64,000 nt of DNA from Polyangium sp. y55x31 (GTDB taxonomy: Bacteria > Myxococcota_A > Polyangia > Polyangiales > Polyangiaceae), in the NCBI RefSeq assembly GCF_029946505.1, contig NZ_JARZHG010000021.1, positions 123,417 to 187,416 of the forward strand, read 5' to 3'. Every line of letters begins with the position of its first letter. Position 1 is the stretch's first letter. The translations under genes were made by a program, and so were the position numbers. The notes under the pieces were generated by a model. It was not told the origin of the DNA. It worked only from the letters and a program-made list of their open reading frames with translations, and did not search any database. This document shows positions 42,781 through 55,795 of this stretch, piece after piece.

Positions 42781-43263
42781 ATGGGGGCGGATCGTGTTAT
42801 TTGCACCCCCGTGCGCCCAGACCTTCCGACCGATTTCGACTCCGAGGGCTGGCACCGCATAGGTGGCCACACGTATCGGCGCGAGCGCGCGGGCATCGTA
42901 TTCATCCGCCTCGGGGGGGATCTCGCCGAAGACGACGTGGCCGCCTTTTTCGACGCATTCGCAGCGCTCTGCGAGGAGAGCAGGCTCTCGCACGCGTTCT
43001 GGCTCATCGACATCGGGCGGCTCGGCGCCGTCTTGCCCGGAGCACGCACGCGCGCCGCGACCACGCCGGTGCGACGCGAAAACAAGGGAATGGTGCTCTT
43101 CAATGGGAGCTTCCGGCAACGCGTGCTCGTGACGCTCGTCGACAAGGCGACGTCGCTGCTTCAGCCGGATGTCCCTCCGCTCGTCTTTTTCAGCGCCGAG
43201 GCGGAGGCGCGCGCCTGGATCGACACGCGACGGCGCGAGCTCGCGACGAGCGGCGTCACGTGA
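42781..43263 (+). CDS. STAS/SpoIIAA-like small protein
   Basis: The product is about 160 residues. It contains 'GGHTYRRERAGIVFIRLGGDLAEDDVAAFFDAFAAL', split here by order, then 'HAFWLIDIGRLGAVLPGART' and 'VFFSAEAEARAWIDTRRREL'. This alpha/beta pattern with an Asp-containing strand resembles STAS/SpoIIAA-like proteins common in multiple copies in Sorangium-type genomes. The start is uncertain: GTG 42811 (VRPDLPTDF), 11 nt after a TTATTT, may be a leaderless start; ATG 42781 is given as the longer choice. It converges with the hybrid kinase gene (7-nt gap). The function is not known; a role in regulator switching is inferred from the fold. Confidence 0.6.
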   Translation: MGADRVICTPVRPDLPTDFDSEGWHRIGGHTYRRERAGIVFIRLGGDLAEDDVAAFFDAFAALCEESRLSHAFWLIDIGRLGAVLPGARTRAATTPVRRENKGMVLFNGSFRQRVLVTLVDKATSLLQPDVPPLVFFSAEAEARAWIDTRRRELATSGVT

Positions 43264-43270
43264 CTCTGCC

Positions 43271-46200
43271 TCAAGCCACGCGCTTCATCTTCGCCGCCAC
43301 CCCGTCCACGATCCGCTGCACCTCTTCGAGGTCCACCGGCTTCGTCAGGTGGTAATCGAACCCCGCCTCGCGCGCTTGCCGCCGATCTTCCTCGGTCCCC
43401 CAGCCCGTCAGCGCCACCAGCACCACCCGACCGAGCGCTTCCTCGGCCCGCAGCCGCTGCGCCACCTCGTATCCCGTCATTCCCGGCAAACCGATATCCA
43501 GAAAGACGACGTCCGGCTCGAAGGCGCGCGCGGCGACCAGCGCCGACGGGCCCGTGTGCGCCACTTCGGTCGTGTGTCCCGTCAACTGGAGCAGCTCCGC
43601 CAGGCTCTCCGCGCCGTCGACGTTGTCGTCGACCACGAGCACCTTCAAGCCGCCGGCCGCTCCTTTGGAAGGCGCATCCCCGCTCGGATTCTCGGCTTGC
43701 GCTTCCTCGGCAGCTCCGAGAGGCAGGCGAACCGTGAAAATCGAACCTCGGGACGGACCATCACTTGCGGCTTCCACGGTCCCCCCATGGAGCTCCACGA
43801 GACGCCGCACCAGGGTCAAACCGATACCCAGGCCTCCCTGCGCGCGGTCGATGGAGCGGCCGACCTGCGTGAACATGTCGAACACCCTCGGCAGCATTTC
43901 CGCCGGAATGCCCACGCCGGTGTCCTCCACGCGCACGACCACGTGCCCGCCTTCCGACGTTGCCGTGACGCGAATGTCGCCCCCGGCCGGCGTGTATTTC
44001 GCCGCGTTGTTGAGCAGGTTCGCCAGGATCTGCGAGAGCCGCGTCGGATCGGCCGAGAGGTACAGCGGCTCGCTCGGCAGCGACACCGATAACACGTGCT
44101 TGGCCGTCTCGATCAGCGGGCGGCTCGTCTCGAGCGCGCTCTCCAGCACCGCCCGGAACTCCACCCGCTCCTTGCGCAGCTCCACCTTGCCCCGCGTGAT
44201 GCGTGAGACGTCGAGCAGATCGTCCACCATCCGCACCATGTGCCCGACCTGCCGCTCCATCATCTCGCGGATGCGTCGCCCCTGCGCCTCGTCGCGGGTC
44301 ATTTGCAAGAGGCTCAGGCCCGTCCGGATGGGAGCGAGCGGGTTTCGGAGCTCGTGGGCGAGCGTCGCCAAGAACTCGTCTTTGCGCCGGTCCTGATTCC
44401 GCAATTCGTCGTAGAGCCGCGCGTTCTCGATCGCCACGGACGCGATGTGCGCGAGCTGCACCAGGATCGCCTCGTCCTGCTCCGTGAATTCGCCCTCGTA
44501 CTTGTCGGAGAGCTGGATGAGGCCGAGGTTTTTCCCGCTCCGGCCGATGAACGGCGCCGCGAGCCAGCCTCGCATCGGCGGGTGTTTGTCCCCCTCGTCG
44601 CTGAAGTTTCTCCACGCCGGGTGGGACACGAGCTCGGCCTGCGTGAGGCGCATCGGGCGGTTCGTCTGGCAAACGAGCGTGTAAATGCCCTTGCCCGTGG
44701 GCGCCCCCTCGTAACTCCGATATGCCTCGTACTTCGAGGACAGGGCCGCGGCGTTGATCGCCTGGGACCAGTCGTTGCCGAGCGTCAGGCTGGTGACCGA
44801 CTGGTGCGCGCCGATGATGCGCCGCGCCTCCTCGGTGATGACCCGGAGCACGCTGTCGAGCGACGCGGACGCGTGAATGGTGAGCGCCGCGTCGGCCACT
44901 TGTTCGAGCAGCCGCGCCTGCTCGCGCTCGCGCTCGAGAAGCCGCGCGAGCCGCTCCTCGTGGAGCTTGCGCACCGTGGCGTCGACCGTCACGCCGTCGA
45001 AGCGCTCCGCCGTCCCGTCCGGCCCGTGCGCCGTCCCGCCGAGCGCGCGGATCCATTTGATGGCCCCGGTCTCCGGATCGACCGTCCGGTAATCGATGTC
45101 GTACGGCGTCGAGTTCTGGATCGAAAACTCGATGGCCTGCCGCGTATGCGCCCGGTCGTCCGGGTGAATGCGCTCGTAGAACGTGTCGATCGTCACGCGG
45201 GCGTCGGGCGGGAGCCAGAAATGCTCTTTGACGCGATCGTCCCAGATGAGCTCGTCGAACGGCAGATCACAATGCCAGAAGCCGATCCCGGCGAGCTCGA
45301 CCGCGAAATCGAGCCGCTCGTCGCGCTCGCGCAGGCTGCGGGCCGTCCGGGCGCGCTCGAGCGCCTCCCAGCACTGGCCCACGACGAACCGGACGAGCTC
45401 CACCTCCTCGGGCTTCCAGCGCCGCGGCTTCGCCTGGTCGACGGCCATGAGCGCGATGAGCTTGCCGGCCTTGTGCAACGGGACGCAGATGCCGGCCTGG
45501 ATCCTTGCCGTACGGTACACCGCGAGGTCGCCCGGGGCGCGCGGGTCCTGGTCCACGTCATCCATCACGTACGGCTGGTTCGCCCGCAAGGCCTGCTCGA
45601 ACGCGGGCCCGAAGCTTCTCACCGACCACCGCCCCGCCATGCTCGGGACGCCGTCGCGCGTGTAGTCGCCCGTGATGACGAAGGTACGCTCGGCGTCGAT
45701 CTCGGCGTAGACGCAGCGATCGACGCCGAGGTGCTCGGCGAGCAGGCGCGCCGTCGTGGTCATGATCTCGTCGGGCTCGATGAGCGGCTGCGTGGCGGCG
45801 GCGAGCCTCGCGAGGAACCGATGCCGGCCTTCGCTCACGCGGAGCGCCTCGGTTGCCTGCCTTCGCTCCTCGGCGAGGGCGAGGGCCTTCGTGGCGCTCC
45901 CGGCGAAGCGCGACAGGCTCGTGAGGATCCGGGCGTCTTCCCGGTCGAACCTCCGCGCCTCGCTGCGGCTGATGGCCCAGACCGTGCCGATGGGTTTGTC
46001 GCCGTCGTGGAAGGGGACGGTCAATGCCTCGACGATCGACGGATCGAGCGCAGCGACGGTCGCGAAGTGGCACGCGGGGTTGCGGAAGAGCAGCGCGGCG
46101 TTGCGGTCGACCACGACGCCGCAGGGGCTCTCGAACCGGTGCATGACCCCGCCGAGGCGATGCGCGTCCGCGCCTGCGATGGCGCGCCAGCGGATGACCT

Positions 46201-46441
46201 CCTCGTCGCCTTCGGTCTCGATGACGCTGATGCCGGCCGAGTCGGCCTGGCAGAGGGAGAGGGCGAGCTCGGCGAGCTTCGGGAGAATGGCCTCGGGTGC
46301 GCCGGTCAGCGCCTCGGCGAGCTCGACGAGGGCGCGGTTTTCGGCCGCATGATCAGGCTGCCTGGACGGGCGACGGGCGAGCTCCGCATCGCAATCTTGC
46401 AATAAGTCCCCAACGCTCGGGGGGACCGGCTGTACACGCAT
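43271..46441 (-). CDS. Hybrid sensor histidine kinase: GAF-GAF-PAS-GAF-HisKA-HATPase-REC
   Basis: The product is 1056 residues with no membrane helix, so it is a soluble sensor. GAF domains lie at ~45-190 and ~215-370, a PAS fold with 'FYERIHPDDRAHTR' at ~378-500 and a third GAF at ~520-690. The H-box is 'FLATLAHELRNPLAPIRTG' (His ~697). The ATPase has 'QILANLLNNAAKYTPAGG' (N), 'VEDTGVGIPAEM' (G1) and 'GGLGIGLTLVRRLVELHGG' (G2). The receiver (~945-1050) has 'VLVVDDN' and 'VVFLDIGLPGMTGYEVAQRL' with the acceptor Asp, and 'YHLTKPVD'. It should pass phosphate internally and then to an unlinked partner. No Hpt or response regulator gene is adjacent. Confidence 0.93.
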   Translation of the reverse strand: MRVQPVPPSVGDLLQDCDAELARRPSRQPDHAAENRALVELAEALTGAPEAILPKLAELALSLCQADSAGISVIETEGDEEVIRWRAIAGADAHRLGGVMHRFESPCGVVVDRNAALLFRNPACHFATVAALDPSIVEALTVPFHDGDKPIGTVWAISRSEARRFDREDARILTSLSRFAGSATKALALAEERRQATEALRVSEGRHRFLARLAAATQPLIEPDEIMTTTARLLAEHLGVDRCVYAEIDAERTFVITGDYTRDGVPSMAGRWSVRSFGPAFEQALRANQPYVMDDVDQDPRAPGDLAVYRTARIQAGICVPLHKAGKLIALMAVDQAKPRRWKPEEVELVRFVVGQCWEALERARTARSLRERDERLDFAVELAGIGFWHCDLPFDELIWDDRVKEHFWLPPDARVTIDTFYERIHPDDRAHTRQAIEFSIQNSTPYDIDYRTVDPETGAIKWIRALGGTAHGPDGTAERFDGVTVDATVRKLHEERLARLLEREREQARLLEQVADAALTIHASASLDSVLRVITEEARRIIGAHQSVTSLTLGNDWSQAINAAALSSKYEAYRSYEGAPTGKGIYTLVCQTNRPMRLTQAELVSHPAWRNFSDEGDKHPPMRGWLAAPFIGRSGKNLGLIQLSDKYEGEFTEQDEAILVQLAHIASVAIENARLYDELRNQDRRKDEFLATLAHELRNPLAPIRTGLSLLQMTRDEAQGRRIREMMERQVGHMVRMVDDLLDVSRITRGKVELRKERVEFRAVLESALETSRPLIETAKHVLSVSLPSEPLYLSADPTRLSQILANLLNNAAKYTPAGGDIRVTATSEGGHVVVRVEDTGVGIPAEMLPRVFDMFTQVGRSIDRAQGGLGIGLTLVRRLVELHGGTVEAASDGPSRGSIFTVRLPLGAAEEAQAENPSGDAPSKGAAGGLKVLVVDDNVDGAESLAELLQLTGHTTEVAHTGPSALVAARAFEPDVVFLDIGLPGMTGYEVAQRLRAEEALGRVVLVALTGWGTEEDRRQAREAGFDYHLTKPVDLEEVQRIVDGVAAKMKRVA

Positions 46442-46579
46442 GACCCTGATCCGTGGAAACCTGAATAGGAAGCCAGAGTAACTGACCTAACGGTTCGGGG
46501 CAATGCGTAGGGAGGGAAGGGTGAAGTAGGGGAGAACCTGAGGGGGCCCGCTCGTCAGGGCAGCGGTAACCAGCGAGGG

Positions 46580-46606
46580 CCGGTTCCCATCGGCGCTGGG
46601 AACCGG
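46580..46606. promoter_or_regulatory. Inverted repeat between the hybrid kinase and the 'HEWGT' lipoprotein gene
   Basis: CCGGTTCCCA-TCGGCGC-TGGGAACCGG is a perfect 10-bp inverted repeat, followed directly by a third TTCCCA. It lies 49 nt upstream of the -24/-12 match and 139 nt from the hybrid kinase start, so it may be an activator or repressor site for either gene. Confidence 0.45.
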
Positions 46607-46654
46607 TTCCCACCTCCGGGCCCGCGATCGCCTGAAAATTCGAGGGTTTCCGGG

Positions 46655-46670
46655 TGGCACGTGCCCTGCT
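46655..46670 (+). promoter_or_regulatory. Sigma54-type -24/-12 promoter match
   Basis: TGGCACGTGCCCTGCT matches TGGCACG-N4-TTGCW at all but one fixed position (C for the first T of TTGC), with the required GG-N10-GC spacing. It lies 24 nt before the ATG at 46694; the ribosome binding site GGAGG is at 46683-46687. A sigma54-activator gene follows in the same direction. Confidence 0.5.
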
Positions 46671-46693
46671 CGGGCGGGGAGCGGAGGCTTGCC

Positions 46694-48094
46694 ATGATGC
46701 GTTCATCCTTCGTTTCCCGCGCTGCCCTGCTTCCCCTCGTCCTCGCCCTCGTCCCCGCTTGCGCGGTCGAGATCCTCTCCGATGGAGGCGCGGCGCCGGG
46801 GGAGGGGAGCCCGCCCGACCTGCCCGAGACCTCGCAGGAGCCCTCGGCGTATGCGGGCAAGGGGTTCATCGTGCACGAATGGGGCACCGATACCGTGGTC
46901 GTGGGCTCGGACGGCTCGCTCCAGCGTGGATTGCACCACGAGGAGGAGGATCTCCCGAGCTTCGTCTACGACCGCGTCCGCGCCGGCACGTTGCCGGGCT
47001 CGACCTCGGTCCACGTGAAAATGGAGACGCCGGTCACGTACTTCTACGCGGACAAACCGATGAAGGCGCGCGTGCAGGTGGCGTTCCCGAGCGGCGTGCT
47101 CACCCAATGGTACCCCGCGGTGGCGAGCTTCTACCCGTGGGTGGCCCTGGCGAACGCAGCGCCGGGGCTCCTCGCGGACGCCGATCCGGTGCTCGATCCG
47201 GCGTTTCCCTGGAATGGGCCGACTTGCCAGGAGAAATTCGGCGCCGTGGGGCAGGGCCTCCTCGACTGGGGCGAGGTGGAGATTCTGCCGCGCGGCGAGG
47301 ACGTCCCGCTTCCCGAGGCCTCGCTCGATGCGTTCACATGGAGCCACGCGCGCGCCGTCGACGCGAACGCGCTGCGCGTGACGGCCGTGCCGACGGCGAG
47401 CGGCGCGCCCGAGGCCGAGCGTTTCCTGTTCTATCGAGGCCTCGGCAACCTCACGCCGCCCGCGCGCGTGACGGCGGCCGCGAGCGCGGTCCGGGTCGAG
47501 AACACCTTGCCCGCCGCGCTCGGGGCGCTCTTCGTGGTGAACGTCGGGCCCGCCGGCGGCGCGTTCTCCGTGGTCCCCGCGGGCGTTTTGCCCGGCCAAA
47601 CCGTCGACCTCGAGGCCCCGACGCTCGCCGCGGCCGCGCCGCTCGACGTGTTCTCCGAGGCCCTCGGCGAGGCCGTGACGAGCGCGCTCGACGGCGTGGG
47701 CCTCTACCACGACGAATCCCTCGCCATGGTGGCGACGTGGAAGCGGCAATGGTTCCGCACCCCGGGCCTGCGCGTGTTTTACCTCGCGCCACAGTCCTGG
47801 ACCGACGCGACTTTGCCCCTCACCGTCGACCCCGCGCCCGACAGCGTGACCCGCGTCATGATGATCCGCGTCGAGGTGATCACGCCCGACCTCGAAGCGG
47901 GCGACGTCGCCGCGGCGAAGGGCCTCGCGGACCCGGCGACCGAGGCCGCGGCGGAGGCGCATTTCCAGGGCCTCGGCCGGTTCGCCGAGCCGCGCCTGCG
48001 CCGCGCACTCGACCTGCTCGGCCAGCCTTCCTGGGGCGAGCCGTTCCTCGCGGCGGTGACCTCGGCCGAGACGCGCGCCACGATGGGCGAATGA
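46694..48094 (+). CDS. Secreted lipoprotein with 'HEWGT' motif, function unknown
   Basis: The product is about 466 residues. The signal peptide ends at the lipobox 'LVPAC'. The mature protein begins with 'GKGFIVHEWGTDTVVVGSDG', then 'VHVKMETPVTYFY' and 'QWYPAVASFYPW'. I recall similar 'VHEWGT..' openings in uncharacterised exported proteins of several phyla, but no function is known to me. No catalytic motif or membrane helix is visible in the rest, which looks beta-rich with two Ala-rich segments. GGAGG lies 6 nt before the ATG. It is the first gene after the sigma54-like promoter and 16 nt upstream of the kinase/activator fusion. Confidence 0.7.
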   Translation: MMRSSFVSRAALLPLVLALVPACAVEILSDGGAAPGEGSPPDLPETSQEPSAYAGKGFIVHEWGTDTVVVGSDGSLQRGLHHEEEDLPSFVYDRVRAGTLPGSTSVHVKMETPVTYFYADKPMKARVQVAFPSGVLTQWYPAVASFYPWVALANAAPGLLADADPVLDPAFPWNGPTCQEKFGAVGQGLLDWGEVEILPRGEDVPLPEASLDAFTWSHARAVDANALRVTAVPTASGAPEAERFLFYRGLGNLTPPARVTAAASAVRVENTLPAALGALFVVNVGPAGGAFSVVPAGVLPGQTVDLEAPTLAAAAPLDVFSEALGEAVTSALDGVGLYHDESLAMVATWKRQWFRTPGLRVFYLAPQSWTDATLPLTVDPAPDSVTRVMMIRVEVITPDLEAGDVAAAKGLADPATEAAAEAHFQGLGRFAEPRLRRALDLLGQPSWGEPFLAAVTSAETRATMGE

Positions 48095-48099
48095 GCGGA

Positions 48100-48105
48100 T
48101 AGACT
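48100..48105 (+). promoter_or_regulatory. Candidate leaderless -10 element (TAGACT) of the kinase/activator fusion
   Basis: TAGACT is followed by CGGAC and then GTG (48111) or ATG (48114). There is no ribosome binding site in the gap, and the hexamer overlaps the end region of the upstream gene's 3' flank. It could give the gene an independent leaderless start. Confidence 0.4.
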
Positions 48106-48113
48106 CGGACGTG

Positions 48114-52466
<4,353 letters not shown>

Positions 52467-52493
52467 GTGGTGGGCGTGATGGGCAGGGATGCA

Positions 52494-53579
52494 ATGCGGA
52501 CATGGGTCGGGCTCTTCGGAGCGGTTTTCCTCGCGGGTTGCGGCGCGGAGGCGGAGGGTTCGTCCGACGGAACGGCGCCGCTCGGCTGCGTCGCGACCGC
52601 GGCGGAGGGGATCGAGGTCGCGGCGGCGGACGGTTCGGGGGCGAATGGGTACGCGCTGGGATATGCGCCGCACGCCGTGGCGGGTTGCCTGCTCGTGTAC
52701 GTGCATCCGGACGGGTCTTTGCGGGCGCGGGATCTCGCGCGGGGAGGGGAGGAGACGCTGGCGGAGGTGGTGGAGGCGCCGCGGCGGCCCACGGCGTTCG
52801 GCGGGGTCGTGGCCTGGGAGGCGCTGGAGGCGGGGCAACGCGTGGTGCGGGTACGCGCGGGGGGCGCGACGAGGACGGTGACGGGCGCGTTCGATCACGC
52901 CGGGGAGCCCCGCGCCGCGGGGGACGCGGTGGTGTTCACGGGATGGCTCTCGCCGGACGACGCGGGGGATACGGATGTATTCCTTTACGAGCCCGAAAAG
53001 GCCACTGCCATCGCCGTCGCGAGCGGGCTCGGGCAGCAGCGATTTCCCGATGTCTCGTCGACACACGTGGCATTTGCCGATTTCGCGGAGGACGCCGACG
53101 GCCGGTTCGACGAGGATGCGACCGACGCTTCGGACGTGGTGGTGATCGAGCGCGATACGGGACGAACGACGCGCCGCGCGCGGCCGGGCAAACAAGCCTT
53201 TCCGCTGCTCGGCGCCGAGGGGCGCGTGGTGTACCTCGAATGGGGACCGATGCACCCGGAGCCGAAGTTCAGCGCGTACACGCTGATCGTGGGAGACGTG
53301 CGCGAGGCGGGTGAGGCGGACGTTTCGGTCGTGGAGATCGAGACGGCAGTACCTTACGTGCGGCCGACGGCGCAGGGGAGCTCCCTCGAATGGGTGCAAT
53401 GGCGCAGTGGTGCGCCCGCCACGTTGTTCCGACAGCCGGCGGATCTGGGAGCGGAAGCGACCCTGGTGACGGGCATGGAATTCGTGGAGCTTTATGCGCC
53501 GGTGGCAGGGGAGGGGATGACCGTCGTGGCGGCGCGCGCGGCGGATGGGGCGATGGTGATCCGCGCCGCGGCGCGGTGA
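52494..53579 (+). CDS. Beta-propeller (TolB/WD40-like) lipoprotein
   Basis: The product is about 361 residues. The signal 'MRTWVGLFGAVFLAGCGAE' has a clear lipobox. The mature part has repeats of the form 'V-V-x-W/F-x-x-x', 'DVFLYEPEKATAIAVASGLG', 'QQRFPDVSSTHVAFADF' and 'RVVYLEWGPM', as in TolB-type propellers of exported proteins. An Asp-rich stretch ('AEDADGRFDEDATDASD') may bind Ca. ATG 52494 fits the signal best (AGGGA just upstream); ATG 52479 and GTG 52467 are in frame. It follows the sigma54 activator by 27 nt and probably shares its mRNA. The function is unknown. Confidence 0.7.
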   Translation: MRTWVGLFGAVFLAGCGAEAEGSSDGTAPLGCVATAAEGIEVAAADGSGANGYALGYAPHAVAGCLLVYVHPDGSLRARDLARGGEETLAEVVEAPRRPTAFGGVVAWEALEAGQRVVRVRAGGATRTVTGAFDHAGEPRAAGDAVVFTGWLSPDDAGDTDVFLYEPEKATAIAVASGLGQQRFPDVSSTHVAFADFAEDADGRFDEDATDASDVVVIERDTGRTTRRARPGKQAFPLLGAEGRVVYLEWGPMHPEPKFSAYTLIVGDVREAGEADVSVVEIETAVPYVRPTAQGSSLEWVQWRSGAPATLFRQPADLGAEATLVTGMEFVELYAPVAGEGMTVVAARAADGAMVIRAAAR

Positions 53580-53623
53580 GCTTCAGCGCCTGGTTTTTCG
53601 AATCATGTCATTGAGAAGCGGCC

Positions 53624-53650
53624 TTTCTTGATCATTTGTCTTTCAAGAAA
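53624..53650. promoter_or_regulatory. Inverted repeat upstream of the SBP56 gene
   Basis: TTTCTTGA (53624-53631) and TCAAGAAA (53643-53650) form a perfect 8-bp inverted repeat with an 11-nt spacer. A possible promoter (TTTCAA, 18 nt, TATCCT at 53665-53670) overlaps its right arm, 43 nt before the ATG. This would suit a repressor site. Confidence 0.5.
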
Positions 53651-53692
53651 GCACGACATGGCCTTATCCTCTCGCCGTCTCCCGGAGAAGCC

Positions 53693-55096
53693 ATGCCCTT
53701 CCGACCCGATCCCACGTTTTATCCGTCGCCGCGTATGGCCATGGACGCGCCGCGCGAGCGGCTCGCCTACGTCGCCGCCCCGGACGCGAACGCCGTGCTC
53801 GGACGCCCGAACCCGCTCCGTGACGGCCTCGCCACGGTCGACCTCGACCCGCGGTCGCCCACGTACAGCCAGATCATCGCCCTCGCCGAGGTGCCGAACT
53901 TCGGCGACGAGCTGCATCACTCCGGCTGGAACGCGTGCAGCGCCGCGCTCTGCCCGTACGCGCCGCACCCGCACGTCGAGCGCCGCTACCTGATGCTGCC
54001 GGCCTTGCGTTCGTCGCGCATCTACGTCTTCGACACGAAGCTCGATCCGCGCAGGCCCAAGCTCGTCCGCACGATCGAGGCCGAGGAGATCGCCTCGCGC
54101 GCCGGTTACTCGCGGCCGCACACGCTCCACTGCGGGCCGGACGGGATCTACGTCTCGGCGCTCGGCAACCCCGAGGGCGAGGGCCCCGGCGGCATCTTCG
54201 TCCTCGACTGCGAGAGCTTCGACGTGCTCGGCCGCTGGGAGATCGACCGCGGGCCGCAGCACCTGCACTACGATTTCTGGTGGCACCTCGGCCACGACAC
54301 CCTGATTTCGAGCGAGTGGGGCACGCCGAAGATGATCGAGGACGGCGTGGTGCCGGAGCTGCTCCTCGGCAAGAAGTACGGCCATCGGCTGCACGTCTGG
54401 GATCTCCGGCGCCGCAAGCACGTCCAGGCGCTCGACATCGGCGACGAGCACCAGATGGCCCTCGAATTGCGCCCGGCCCACGATCCGACGAAGGCCTGGG
54501 GCTTCATGGGCGTGGTCATCAGCGTCGCGGACCTCTCGGCCTCGGTCTGGCTCTGGTACCGCGAAGGCGAGCGCTGGGCGATCAAGAAGGTCATCACGAT
54601 CCCGGCCGAGCCCGCCTCGGCGGACCTCTTGCCGCCGCTGCTCAAGGGCTTCGGCGCCGTGCCGCCGCTCGTGACGGACATCAACCTCTCGCTCGACGAC
54701 AAGTACCTCTACGTCTCCTGCTGGGGCACGGGCGAGCTTCGCCAGTACGACGTGTCGAACCCGCACGAGCCGAAGCACGTGGGCTCGGTGCACATCGGCG
54801 GCATCGCGCGGCGCACGCCGCACGCGCGCTCGGGGGGTCCGCTCACGGGCGCGCCGCAGATGGTCGAGGTGAGCCGCGACGGCAAGCGTATCTATTTCAC
54901 GAGCGGCCTCTACACGACCTGGGACGAGCAGTTCTATCCGGACGGGCTCAAGGGCTGGATGGTCAAGGTCGACGTCAAGGAAGGCGGCGGGATCGCGCTG
55001 GATCCGGACTTCTACGTGGACTTCGGGCCGCGCCGGGCCCACCAGGTCCGGCTCGAAGGCGGCGACGCTTCCTCGGATTCGTTCTGCTACCCGTGA
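53693..55096 (+). CDS. Selenium-binding protein 56 family, methanethiol oxidase
   Basis: The product is 467 residues, full length for the SBP56 family. Conserved blocks are 'VPNFGDELHHSGWNACSA', 'RPHTLHCGPDGIYVSALGN', 'HYDFWWHLGHDTLISSEWG', 'LGKKYGHRLHVWDLRRRK', 'LVTDINLSLDDKYLYVSCWG' and 'RRAHQVRLEGGDASSDSFCYP'. The His-rich segments are the metal-binding residues described for this family. Bacterial members oxidise methanethiol to H2S, formaldehyde and H2O2, and human SELENBP1 does likewise. The N-terminus shows no signal peptide. GGAGAAG precedes the ATG at 53693. The stop overlaps the start of the membrane protein gene in GTGA. Confidence 0.92.
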   Translation: MPFRPDPTFYPSPRMAMDAPRERLAYVAAPDANAVLGRPNPLRDGLATVDLDPRSPTYSQIIALAEVPNFGDELHHSGWNACSAALCPYAPHPHVERRYLMLPALRSSRIYVFDTKLDPRRPKLVRTIEAEEIASRAGYSRPHTLHCGPDGIYVSALGNPEGEGPGGIFVLDCESFDVLGRWEIDRGPQHLHYDFWWHLGHDTLISSEWGTPKMIEDGVVPELLLGKKYGHRLHVWDLRRRKHVQALDIGDEHQMALELRPAHDPTKAWGFMGVVISVADLSASVWLWYREGERWAIKKVITIPAEPASADLLPPLLKGFGAVPPLVTDINLSLDDKYLYVSCWGTGELRQYDVSNPHEPKHVGSVHIGGIARRTPHARSGGPLTGAPQMVEVSRDGKRIYFTSGLYTTWDEQFYPDGLKGWMVKVDVKEGGGIALDPDFYVDFGPRRAHQVRLEGGDASSDSFCYP

Positions 55097-55743
55097 CCAG
55101 CAGCATCTGGCCCTGGATCACGCTCGCGGCCCTCGGCGCCTACCACGGCTTGAGCCCCGGCATGGGCTGGCTCTTCGCGGTGGCGCTCGGGCTGCAAGAG
55201 AAGAGCGGCAAAGCCGTGCTGCGCGCGCTCCTCCCCATCGCGATCGGCCACGCCGCGAGCGTGGGGCTCGCGGTGGGGCTGCTCGCGGCGGGCAAGGCGA
55301 GCATTCCGACGGGCATCTTGCCGTGGATCACCGGCGGGGTGCTCGTGGCGTTCGGCATCTTCAAGCTCGTACGCCCGCGCCACCCGCGCTGGGTGGGCAT
55401 GCGCGTGAGCGCGCGTGACCTCGTCGTGTGGTCGTTCCTCATGGCCACGGCGCACGGCGCGGGGCTCATGCTCCTCCCGGTCTTCGTGCTCGGCGAGGAC
55501 AACCCCGCGCCTTGCCACGGCCCGTCGTGCCACGACGCTGCGGGGATCTCGCTGTCGAGCCCCGGCGGCTACCTGGCCGCGATCTCGCTGCATACGCTGG
55601 CCATGCTGGCGGTCTCGGCGATCGTGGCGCTGGTCGTCTACTACAAGGTCGGGCTCGCGATGCTCCGGCGCGCGTGGTTCGACCTCGATCGGGTCTGGGC
55701 CGGGGCCTTGATCCTCGCGGGGGTGCTCGGGCTCGTGCTTTGA
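55093..55743 (+). CDS. Polytopic membrane protein coupled to SBP56, unrecognised family
   Basis: The product is about 216 residues from GTG 55093, which overlaps the SBP56 stop (GTGA). About six membrane segments are visible. Two motifs stand out: 'AYHGLSPGMGWLFAVALGL' near the N-terminus and 'ATAHGAGLMLLPVF' in the middle, each placing 'HG' in or next to a helix. A loop at ~140-155 contains 'CHGPSCHD', two Cys-His pairs that may bind metal. SBP56 enzymes depend on a metal that some studies identify as copper, so metal supply is a possible role but remains an inference. Confidence 0.75.
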   Translation: MTSSIWPWITLAALGAYHGLSPGMGWLFAVALGLQEKSGKAVLRALLPIAIGHAASVGLAVGLLAAGKASIPTGILPWITGGVLVAFGIFKLVRPRHPRWVGMRVSARDLVVWSFLMATAHGAGLMLLPVFVLGEDNPAPCHGPSCHDAAGISLSSPGGYLAAISLHTLAMLAVSAIVALVVYYKVGLAMLRRAWFDLDRVWAGALILAGVLGLVL

Positions 55744-55753
55744 GGGGCGGGCT

Positions 55754-55791
55754 GGAACTGGAACAATGTTCTAGAATGTTGTTCCAGTTCC
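55754..55791. promoter_or_regulatory. 38-bp palindrome upstream of the SDR-tetR operon (operator)
   Basis: GGAACTGGAACAA (55754-55766) is mirrored perfectly by TTGTTCCAGTTCC (55779-55791), with TTCTAGAA at the centre (55769-55776). Only four central positions break symmetry over 38 bp. It ends 5 bp before TACGCT (55796-55801), the candidate leaderless -10. This is the expected operator of the TetR encoded downstream. Confidence 0.78.
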
Positions 55792-55795
55792 GGGG

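Noticed and set aside
46580..46606. Inverted repeat considered as a transcription terminator
   Set aside because: It lies upstream of genes on both sides, so nothing needs to end there, and no T-run follows.
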